Below, piece by piece: positions 32,176 to 41,563 of a DNA stretch of 64,000 nucleotides. This DNA is from Zeugodacus cucurbitae (lineage: Eukaryota > Arthropoda > Insecta > Diptera > Tephritidae), in NCBI RefSeq assembly GCF_028554725.1, contig NC_071669.1:27642001-27706000 (forward strand). Direction: 5' to 3'. A program made the position numbers and the translations under genes. The notes under the pieces are model-generated. The model worked only from the letters and a program-made list of their open reading frames with translations, was not told the origin of the DNA and did not search any database. The first letter of the stretch is position 1, and each line of letters opens with the position of its first letter.

Positions 32176-32919
32176 CTCCTCGCAACATGTTGCTTAGAGT
32201 AAAACAGGTTTATTTAGCTAATGATAGTTTATATACTTATATACGTATGATAGATGCTCGTTTTATGCATCGAATAAATTTCATTATCCAGACAGTTCTC
32301 ATATTTCAAATTGACTTATACCTGAGACATACATGTAGTACATATTGTAGTATGCTTCAGAAACCATATGTGTATCACCGAATTTTGTTTGAAAGCAAAT
32401 GGTGTTCTGTACTACAACACATTTCTAGAAAGCATTGAAATTGTGTGGTGTTGTGAAATATACTTCAATGGATCGCATTGAACACGCCGAAAGCTTTAGA
32501 GTCGTCTGCCACAATCATATGTTTTCTGACATTTTTACATTACAGAAAATTAATTAAATTCAAAATAAACTGAAATAAAGAAAACAAGTAAGGAAGGGCT
32601 AAGATCGGTTGTGATTTATAATAAAAGTAGTAATATCTAATAGATTTCATAACGGCTTGTGAATTTATGGTGATGTCTGCTAATGAAAAAATCCTCGGTT
32701 CAGAAATACCCGTATTTGGTGAAGTACAATGCTTTGATTCAAACATACAGCTTCTAAGAACATATTTATTATTGTTGAGTATCAATTATACCCAAGTCAC
32801 CAAGCGATTCTTTGTTGATGGTAATCTTAGAAATATTGTTTCTAAGTGGGTAGAATCATATTGCTTTCGTCGCCCTCTTACAAGCGTTGACAGTTTTTTG
32901 TTTCATTAGTTATTTGTAC
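32176..32919. other. R end fragments and an unrecognised 80-codon ORF
   Basis: 32174-32198 resembles an R 5' end (CTCGCAACATGTTGCTTAGA). A solo R 3' end on the minus strand lies at 32585-32615 (ACAAGTAAGGAAGGGCTAAG). An ORF at 32667-32909 (MVMSANEKILGSEIPVFGEV...) has non-repetitive composition but I recognise no family; it may be TE debris. Confidence 0.4.
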
Positions 32920-33015
32920 GATATAAGTTCTGAAGATGAAATAATAAGTGAAACAGAGAATAATTCCGATGGAAATCCTACGGACAATATTCAACCTAAT
33001 TGGAACATTGAATCG

Positions 33016-33480
33016 GTGGGTAGTGGCAGTGGGTAGGTGGGTAGGGGCACTTGCTGCCGAATTTTTTCGGTTTTTTGCGGCATATGCCTAGTACTGCAGT
33101 AACCGGTTACTTTTTGGAATCGGGTTTTTTGGGACACACTCGTTGCCCTACCCACCTACCCGCTGCCCCTACCCACTTGCTGCCGAATTTTTTCGGTTTT
33201 TTGCGGCATATGCCTAGTACTGCAGTAACCGGTTATTTTTTGGAACCGGGTTTTTTTGGGACACACCCGTGGCAGTGTGGGCGGTCGGTGGGTGGGGCTT
33301 TGGGGCGTTTTGGGGCGTTTTGGGGCAAAAATTCGACGGGTAGTCGGTTTTCTGTGAAGAACCGGTTTTTCTGGGTCGGTTTTGCTCGTGCCCTTCTGCC
33401 CGAACACTTCTCAACCGATTTATACCGCACATTGCATATATCTGGAAAATACGGACATATATCTGGTTTTGGCCTCAGCA
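33016..33480. repeat. GC-rich hairpin and 126-bp tandem duplication inside piggyBac
   Basis: GGGTAGTGGCAGTGGGTAGG (33018) is inverted at about 33144-33177 (about 29 of 32 bp paired). A unit starting CACTTGCTGCCGAATTTTTT at 33048 repeats at 33174, a period of 126 bp; the second copy is partial and diverges after about 33275. G-runs follow at 33276-33330 (GTGGGTGGGG, then GGGGCGTTTT twice). The base composition is far from the AT-rich surroundings. No gene. Confidence 0.6.
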
Positions 33481-33533
33481 AAAATCGCTATGATTAAGTG
33501 TAGAAATATGACAAAATATGACATACAACAGTT

Positions 33534-33766
33534 CAGGATGCTCACAAGTGTCGTATTTTTTAAGAATATTAAAATATGACATAAGACATACAACAAAGCT
33601 TGTGAATTGCCTAATAGAATAACGAACTCAAGAAACATACCACGCAGTGTTGTATCAGTCATATTTTAATTTTGCATGTGAAACAACAACAGTGTTGATA
33701 TGACAGTCATAAAAAAATATGACAATATGACGATATGACACAATATGACACCTTGTGAATACCCTA
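33534..33766. repeat. hAT-like short MITE cluster
   Basis: The end CAGGATGCTCACAAGTGTCG at 33534 is inverted as CTTGTGAATTGCCTA at about 33599-33613 and again as CTTGTGAATACCCTA at 33752-33766. The interior is rich in ATATGAC/GTCATAT. No ORF, and no 8-bp duplication could be identified. Confidence 0.4.
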
Positions 33767-34534
33767 AGTGTTAGTTAGAATGAAATGCGATCAAAAAATG
33801 GTGAATTTGTGTGGTCGAAAATACCAGATATGCTTCTAATCGCATCAATATATTTAGAAGCGCTTTTGATTTATTTATAAACAAACGCATAAAATCTATA
33901 GTTTTGAAACAAACAAACATGGAAGGATCTTCACAGTTTGGAAATGAATGGGATGCGATGGATTAAATAGAGTTAGGTGCATATCTAGGTCTTCTTATAT
34001 TTGCTGGCGTTTTCAAGTCTAACGATGAAAGCCTCGACAGCTTGTGGTCTGGACAACCTATATTTCGAGTAACAATGTCCCTAAAACAGTTCAAAAAATT
34101 ACCGTCATTTTGCGTTTTGATAAACGTTCGGATGGAGAAGCAAGGAGACAGAGTGATAAATTAGCAGCTATAAGAGATATATGGGATGAATGGGCGACGC
34201 TATTGCCTATGTACTATAATCCGAATACAAATATCACAATTGACGAACAGTTACTTTTATTCAGAGGTCGGTGTCCTTTTCGCCAATATATGCCAAGTAA
34301 ACCAAGTAAATACGGCGTAAAATTTTGGATTTTGTGTGACAGTGAAACAGGATATGTTCGTTCAATTCAATGCTATACCGGAAAACTTCAAGGAAATGCT
34401 CCGGAAAAAAATCAAGGGATGCGTGTTGTTTTAGATCTGACAGAGAGCTTACAGGGCTACAATCTGATATGTGATAATTTTTTTACATCATATGAATTAG
34501 CCGAAACACTTTTAGACCGTAAGTTTACCGTGCC

Positions 34535-35332
34535 ATGAGTCTAGCAGAGGTTCCTTTGCTAGTGCTGGCGATGTCGCCAAGCAACTCAGCCTTCTTGTGG
34601 TCAGCAATTGGCTGGACTCCGCCGACACCTCCCGTCCGTCCGTCAGTAGTTTTCCCGGAGACAGAGGCCGCCCTATTCCTGTTGGGCAATCTGGGAGGGG
34701 ACGATTTCGTCCTCACCTCAGGTGCCGAGCTCCCAATTGAGACCAGGATGGATCCAGGTGTCGGTTCCGACTTCCTTTCACCTTCCAATGTACTGCTGTC
34801 GTTCTTGTCCTCGTTAGTTGTGTTGTTTTTGTTGTTTTTTGATTCAGTATTCATGCTAAATGGGTCCCCACTCAGAGCCGCTATCCACCCCCCGAGAGGT
34901 AGTCGCCTTTGATGGTCCCAAGGTTATCTCGTAAACGAGGCCAAGACGAGGGTTGACGCACTCCTTTATGAGGCTATGCGTTCAGAGCCGACCAGCGTAA
35001 AGAGGGAGTCTTCTCAACCAACACCTACCACACCAACTGAATGGTGACGGGGGGGGGAACGTACTCCGAGGCCTGCCATGGTTTTAACGGGACGGAGGCG
35101 GTTGCGACATTAACCCGTCAGCCATTTCTGATGTGTGTCACCACATCATACTCAGGTGACAGAATGCCGCACCCACCAGCCCAGGGTTCAACCAATTCAT
35201 AAAAGGTGTTCCTACTCGTTGTCCGAATACGTGCCTAAGGTCGTCAATCAAGGGGGGTTGGTAAGGCCGTGAAAGGCCGCAGGTCATTTAGCGTTACCCA
35301 GGGTGCACCACTCGGAGGCGACCTGCACTACA
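34535..35332 (-). mobile_element. 5' end of a LOA LINE inserted in piggyBac
   Basis: Near-colinear with the 5' UTR and ORF1 start of LOA copy 2 (59690-60449). Shared landmarks include GCACCACTCGGAGGCGACCT at the 5' end (35332), GGCCGCAGGTCATTTAGCGT, CGTACTCCGAGGCCTGCCA and, at the other end, GTCTAGCAGAGGTTCCTTTG. An ORF1 start lies at 34854 (MNTESKNNKNNTTNEDK...), reaching IASTSKGTSARLMA, the counterpart of VASTSKGASAKLTG in copy 2. Everything 3' of the ORF1 N-terminus is absent. The piggyBac stretch between its second and third catalytic Asp was lost at this site. Confidence 0.7.
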
Positions 35333-35969
35333 CCCCCTAACGCAACTAAGGGAGCTGTTGATTTTCTAGACAAAATGGTTTCGGCCTATAGTTGCAAACG
35401 TATGACAAGAAGGTGGCCTGTAGCCATATTTCATAATATGATTGATATCTCATGTTTCAATGCTTACGTATTATATTGTGATACCAATCCTGATTGGAAA
35501 CAGAACAGGACAGTACAAAGACGTCTGTTTTTAGAAAAACTGGGCATGGAATTGGTCAATGGTCACATTGAGCGTAGGTACTCTTCCTTGGACAAATGCA
35601 TTGCTGGAATTAGTACAACGAGTGAAGACAACTGTTACTGAGACAACAGCTACTTCCAGTGCACAGAGTTGTAATAAAAGAAAAAGGTGTAATGTATGTC
35701 CGTCATCAAGAGATGCCAATACTTCGAAAATCTGTAAAAAATGTAAGAAATCCATATGTCCAAGACATTTGTTAATTATGTGCCTCTCATGTTGTCAAGA
35801 GTAACAAATGTCATAAATTGTGTCTTTTTTATTTGAATAAATATATAACATAAATAATTCCATCTGTATTTAATTTGTAAAAATAACACCGAGTTTTTTT
35901 TTTTAAATCGGGTCAATATGACCCGAAGACCTTAAGTTTGCGTAGTATTTGAGGAACCGGGAAGGTTAA

Positions 35970-36507
35970 TTTAATTAATATAACACGCAATTTGACGCAT
36001 ATATTCGGCATATATATGGTATAAAATCCATCAAAAGTTGGAAACCATAGTATTAGTATGGGAGCTATGTGAAGTTATGACCCCTTTTCACCCATTTTTG
36101 ATACGGATACAAATTATTAAATTGTCTCCATTTTTGAATTGTATAAGATAGTACCTAAAATAGTATACTCTAGAGAGTTTTGTTGATATAGCTTTATTTG
36201 TTTTACTTTCATAGCTTTATTTAGGGTTTAGTTATCGCGTTTTATGGGGTTTCGGGTTTCGAAAGCAACCTCCTCAGGGTGCCAAGGAACATGTGTTCCA
36301 AGTTTCATTAAGATATCTTAATTTTTACTCAAGTTATCGCTTGCACGGACAGACGGACGGACAGATCCGGATTTTAAATCCACTCGTCATCCTGATCATA
36401 TATGTATATATAACCCCATATCTAACTCTTATATTTCTTGGTAACACAAACAACCGTTATGTGAACAAAACTATTATACTCTGTGCAACAGGTTGCGAGA
36501 GTATAAA
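35970..36507 (-). repeat. R repeat, partial, abutting the piggyBac TTAA
   Basis: Lacks the R 3' terminus and begins in the AT-rich subterminal part (TAACACGCAATTTGACGC) directly after the piggyBac TTAA. It ends with the normal 5' end GGTTGCGAGAGTATAAA at 36507. The join suggests piggyBac inserted into this R copy. Confidence 0.7.
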
Positions 36508-37199
36508 TATGTTGAGAAGTAATAATTATAATGCAAAATAATATTTTAAGATTGCTTGCATTAATAACTAAGTCAGGATCCATTTTCCTGCCTGTTATCC
36601 ATAATTATATTTTGCTTTAATTTATTTGTATCAGCTGATGCATGTAAACAATACTACATGTGTGTCACTATGCTGGTATATGATATCTTGAGCTTTTATT
36701 GTCGTACACATTGTAGTACGGAAACCATAGGCATTATTCCATAATTTGTTTGTGATATATATAGTACGTGACAGTCGTGTTTGACATTTATGTAATAAAA
36801 TTTTAATAAGCACTGCACAGATGTTAAATTAGGAATAAAAAGGTTCAGTTTTGATTGACTTAATGCCATAAAAGTGGGAATTGACGCATTTTTTCCTTAT
36901 TTGATTTATTGTACTGTTGGGCAGATTTATCAACAACAGGTTTTCTGTAAAGCATCTCTTTTGAAGTACATATACATATAGTACATATACCGTAGATTCT
37001 ATTATATTTACAAATTTCCATATACATATACATACATATATGGAATGTGCATATTTAAGTTAAACGAAATGAGTGTACGTCTTATTTAGTATAACTGTTC
37101 TTTCTGTTCTGTTATTAAGTTTGTTGTATATACATAGTTACATGGAACATTTAAAATGATATGCAATAAGAATAGATAAAATTTAGATAAAAAAGTACA
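36508..37199. other. AT-rich DNA without recognised features
   Basis: Contains CATATACATAC microsatellite patches (36960-37050). No gene or terminus recognised; part may be the 3' flank of the Tc1 remnant. Confidence 0.4.
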
Positions 37200-38870
37200 T
37201 TTTAAACATCAAAATTCAAAAACACTCAATATTTATTGTGTCAGTGGAAAAGTGGAATAAGAAACAAAAACTTCAAATTAATATTTTGTGTGGCTTCCCT
37301 TTGCAATATACACAGCCTATAGTCGAGTTTTCGTACGAGGGCTGCTATATATATTTCTGGCCTAATAATGAAAATAGGAATATTTATCAACGAAAATGGT
37401 TTTATTGTTTTTCAAAATATTCTCCATCAAGATTTATACACTTTTGCATGCGCTCAAACCAATTTTCGAAGCACTTTTTTTGAGCGATTGTCAAATTGTG
37501 CGGGATCCAACGAGAACAAACCTTTTTGTTCAGGTGTTCATGCAATATCGAATGTATGCTGGTGGGAGAAATACATAGGCATGCCTCTATCTGAAGGTAT
37601 GTTACATGTCTTGCATTATCAGTTCATGTACGGCATCGATGTTTTCTGGCCCAACGGCTATTTTTGGACGACCTTCACGAAATTCGTCTTTGAGCGAGCG
37701 TGCGCCACGATTGAATTCGTTGTACCAGTTTTTCACAGTGCTATAGGATGGTGCTTCATAGCCATACAAAGATCTTAGTTCATCGATGCACTCTTTTCGC
37801 GATAATCCAGTTCGAAAGTTGTGAAAAATGATCGCACGAAAATGTTCACGAGTTAATTCCATTTTTTGGCCGAGATGAATTTTTTAATTCCCTGTAAATA
37901 AAACAATTCACGATTAAATGACAAAACGTTCTGAGTGATGTTATGCTAAAAAATGTCAAACTTTCCAATGGAAATGTCAGATTGCACCTGGCAACACTTA
38001 GTGTTGCCTAAGCCAGAAATATATATAGCAGCCCTCGTAGAGTAAATAAGTTTTTCTACGTCGTAGTTGCTAGGTATTTTGCGCCACTATTCCGTTATTA
38101 TGGTTTGCAGCTCTGCCCGATTTTTAGGTGTTCGTTTAGATACTTTTTTTTGTAATAAACCCACAAATTTTTAATAAACAATTAAAGAACAACCACATCT
38201 TCACAGTATGAGCCTCATGTTTTGGGTCATTATACTGGTAAAATTTAAATTTCGGCTTGTTGTCTTTAATAAAACCAAACTTTTGAGCACTGCTTATCAA
38301 ATACATATGTTTTTAAAATTAAAGCCACATCGCCAACTCTTTACTTGCCCCATACCATGACAGACAAACTTAACAGTTGGATTAGTTTCGATTTTCCAAC
38401 GCTTTTAAAGGCTTCCTCCTTTATTTGGTCAATCATTATAGCAGAGCATTACTTTGGTCTCGTCACAGAATATGACATCATCCCAAAAGATAACTGGTGA
38501 ACGATAACCGAATTTCAATATTCTTAACGGAAAGCAGTGGCTTCTTTGTTGTAACTCGTGATGTAAACTCATTCCGATTAAGAAGATATCTTACAGTTTT
38601 ATGGGACACAGTGACAACTCATTCAATCTGCAGATCAAATGCAAGGGCCCTAGTCAAGATTCGTGGGTCGTTATATATTTAATGCGGCTGGCCACTCGAA
38701 GGCTTTGCTTCCAGACTGCTTTCCTTGTTTGCACGTTTTAAAATATTATAAATTGTTTTTCTACTTAAGCAAAACATTAATCACAACTCTTCGACACTTT
38801 TACCGATCTGGTAATTATAGTATAGCAACTAAGCCACATCAAACGAGGTTCTTTTGCCAGGCATTTTATT
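37200..38870 (-). pseudogene. Tc1-family transposase remnant, split by a mariner
   Basis: Read on the minus strand from about 38860: MPGKRTSFDVA, KSVEEL and LSRKTIYNILKRANKESSLE (helix-turn-helix region), SGQPH, VSHKTVRYLLNRNEF, VTTKKPLLSVKNIE, then WDDVIF-CDE-TKVMLCY (first catalytic Asp, about 38470) and LSVMVWG. The central part with the second Asp is lost. A C-terminal segment (TPKNRAELQTIITE, RKIPSNY) lies at about 38050-38150 and its last residues (AKGSHTKY) at about 37270, on the far side of the mariner. Many stops and frameshifts. Termini not identified. Confidence 0.65.
37337..38037 (-). mobile_element. mariner element, 701 bp, core deleted
   Basis: The termini CGAGGGCTGCTATATATATT and its reverse complement are matched over 26 bp, with TA at 37335-37336 and 38038-38039. 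The transposase starts at 37862 (MELTREHFRAIIFHNFRTGL), has the HTH, the linker YSTVKNWYNEFNRGARSLKD and GRPKIAV, then shifts frame to ISPTSIHSILHEHL and SRWIPHNLTIAQKK. It then jumps to the extreme C-terminus WFERMQKCINLDGEYFEKQ next to the left TIR. The whole DDD catalytic core is missing, so it could move only with a transposase supplied in trans. It interrupts the C-terminal end of the Tc1 remnant; joining the flanks at the TA restores that sequence. Confidence 0.85.
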
Positions 38871-40339
38871 TTTTCAACACACAAAAGATCGAATTACAAT
38901 TTCGTCACTAGTTGATAACAGATTAAAAAATAAATAAATAGCAAATAAGTTGTAAAATTCCTAGTATTGTACGCTTTGAGCGTTTCATACAGTAAAATCC
39001 TACTTCCAGTAAAGTGTTGGTCGCATTGGGTTTGTTTGACTTGTGTTAAAATACTTTCTTGACGCATCTATGTATTTGAAGAAGTTTCTAATTTATAAGC
39101 TTTTTAAAACGATTTTCTTCCGAATTTTTATCCTTTTTATTTTATAAATCATTTTAAATGTTATAAGGAACTATAATCGACTTTAAAAATCAATATTTTA
39201 TATTAAAAATTACTTACTTTAAGATATTTAGAAATCGTAAAACCATATTTTTCTCTTGTCAAAACAATTTCTTGACATACCGTACATATCAAAGAGAGTT
39301 GTCTGTAGCAATCTACTACTCGTTTATTGTAAATTATTTCTAACTCAAAAATATTTAATTGTTTAACTAAGAAATTGCTACCAACTTAGTATGCGTCATT
39401 GTATAAACCTACAAGTAGATAATCTAAACTACATAGAAAGATATTGCGATTAGAATACAATAGAATGAAGGAAACCGATAGGCATTCGGTAAGGGTTTAC
39501 GTGCGTAATATACTACTAAAAAGGCACTTCGCGCGGGTTGCCTTAAGATTTTGCTACTATGAACAACAACAACTCAAGGCAATGGGCACTTCCCGCGGGT
39601 TGCACTGTACTAAAAAAGACCCAAAACTACAATGTCGAGTTGCCGTGTTATGCTACACAATTTATTACTTTATGTAAACTTATAGGAATTTTTGAAATAT
39701 TTTTCGGTTTTTTAGAAATTATAAAGAACTAACAGACCCGGTCACACGTTTTTGTGGCTAAGGTATTCATTAAATTAAGTCGGTCCAATCTTGACTTCAG
39801 CGACGATATTGATTACTCGAGGTTGAGTTATGTTACGCAGCATGATGACAACTCATACTATTTTAATTGCAAAGTGAGTGGTGATAGTACAGGCAATTTT
39901 AAATAGTTTGGAATAATTGACTACGTCATCCTGGTTTGTAGCTGTGTCAACTCTCTTGGACCGAAATTCTAAATTGTCGCATTAAGATCATCGATATCTT
40001 TTTTTTACCACCAATATAGGTCATTCAATCAGTCATTTATGGTTATCATATTGAGGTTTCATGTCAGGAAAACTTCTCTTTCGAGTCAATGAAGTGACAG
40101 AAATCTGTTGGAAATGCTATTAATCCATGGAGGTGTCAACTGCAACCCTACCCATTTTCAACTGATTCTACAGTCGCAATTTGATATTGTTGCAAAAACA
40201 CTCATATGTTAGTTGTTAATTGATGATTTTTTATGTGTCGCCACAAATTAAATGATTTTAGGCATGCGATTAGCCCGTCAGTAACAGTTGATCCAGGAAT
40301 AATTGGAAGAGTCTGGCGTAAATCACATCTTAATAAAAT
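38871..40339. other. AT-rich DNA without recognised genes
   Basis: One direct repeat, GGCACTTC(G/C)CGCGGGTTGC, at 39523-39541 and 39585-39603. CAGTAAAATCCTACTTCC at about 38993 could be a solo transposon end. Nothing else recognised. Confidence 0.4.
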
Positions 40340-41452
40340 TACATCAATAAATTGCGAGAGTATAAAATGTTCGGTTGGACTCGAACTTAGCCTTTCCTTA
40401 TTTGTTACAAATTGTTTTGGGCTATCGACACAACCTTATACAATTGAACAATAACAAAAATATTTTAACAAAACAACAATGATAACCTTCAAAATATTAT
40501 TTTTTTGTTTTCTCTTTTTATATTTTTTCTTGTCAACTCGAATAAAATTCTCTTATTATTATCTTCATCGCAATTTTTCCATATTTACTCACTTTCTAAT
40601 CTTTTTCTGGCTTTACACGAATATTTCAAGACTAAAATTACCCAGATCGGTATGGCCGTTCTCGTTTTTTTGCGGCACAAACGAACAGCAATTCATTTTT
40701 ATATTATATTATTATCAAGCGACAATTTTTTTAATTCCGCACAGGACCATTCAGTAGGGAATCGACCGAGCGAGTGATCTTAACCCCCTCCCGTACCACC
40801 GTGCCCGAGTGACGCCTACAACTCTACATACAACGCATAGTTAGTTGTCGAGCGGCTTTTCAAAATTTTTAACTCGTGATATCTTTTGAATGGAATGTCA
40901 GAATCTAATAATTCAAAAAGTTATATAAAGGTTTTGAAGCGATCTTAAAAAATAAATCATTTATTTCGATAAGGATTAATACAAAGGAACTAATAAAGAG
41001 CCTTTTCAAGGAGTGGTATTTTAATTAATTTTTTTATATAAAATCGCTTATTGTGACAATACTATAATAGTTAGAGATATGATGTCCGGACGTTTTTTGT
41101 AGATAATGATAAGTTCTAAGTAGTACATCACTTTGTTATATCTTCAATCGTTTTTGCAGCATTCGCGATTAAAGAAAGTTTTTTGGTATTTTTTTTCATT
41201 ATCGGAGTTTTGGTAAGGAACTCTACTTTTTTTATACTAAATATAGCCTATGTCAGTCAGGGATAGTATAGCTTTCCAACGGTGAAAGAATTTTTAAAAT
41301 CGGTGCAGTAGTTTCGGAGCCTATTGGAGACAAACAAACAAAAAATCAAACCTTTCCTCTTTATAATATTAGTATAGATAATTTATATGCTTTTGATCAG
41401 AAAATATTTTCAAATTTATATAAAATATTCGGCAAATATTATTATATCATTA
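40340..41452. other. solo R 3' end and AT-rich TE-like DNA
   Basis: 40340-40405 is a plus-strand R 3' end (ATTGCGAGAGTATAAAATG, TCCTTATTTGT). At about 41280-41392 the phrase AATCGGTGCAGTAGTTTCGG followed by ACAAACAAACAAA and TTATAATATTAGTATAGATA resembles 3' tails of insect retroelements, but I cannot name the family. No coding sequence. Confidence 0.35.
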
Positions 41453-41563
41453 TTAACCCTTCGGCACAAATTGAGATTGTACCCCTCATAAATAATTAGT
41501 GGGTCAATATGACCCAATAGCAAAAACACGTCAGTATGGTAAAATTATAATGGCAACTCATTT

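Larger units (their letters stand above)
32920..35965 (+). pseudogene. piggyBac transposase and right terminus, interrupted twice
   Basis: piggyBac transposases excise and insert at TTAA. An acidic N-terminal piece (DISSEDEIISETENNSDG) at 32920-33015 is followed by about 880 bp of foreign DNA. The body resumes near 33919: LGLLIFAGVFKSNDESLDSL, then after a frameshift TDEQ-type NTNITIDEQLLLFRGRCPF (first catalytic Asp) and LICDNFFTSYELAETLL (second Asp), stopping at RKFTV (34533). An inserted LOA fragment separates this from GAVDFLDKMVSAYSCKR (third Asp) at about 35349. The C-terminal cysteine cluster is at 35679-35805 (CNVCPSSR, CKKCKKSICPRH, CLSCC). The right TIR (reverse complement CCTTCCCGGTTCCTCAAATA) ends at 35965, followed by TTAA 35966-35969. 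The left TIR was not found. In-frame stop at 33964. Confidence 0.8.

Noticed and set aside
33051..33497. 148-codon ORF over the duplicated G-rich block
   Set aside because: It contains the same 40-residue stretch twice because of the DNA duplication and has no family likeness.
40479..40777. Hydrophobic ORFs of about 90 codons
   Set aside because: Phe/Leu/Tyr-rich translation of T-rich DNA in two overlapping frames; no conserved pattern.
41340..41392. TTATAATATTAGTATAGATA as a named retroelement tail
   Set aside because: It resembles tails seen in insect repeats, but no coding remnant or boundary allows assignment.
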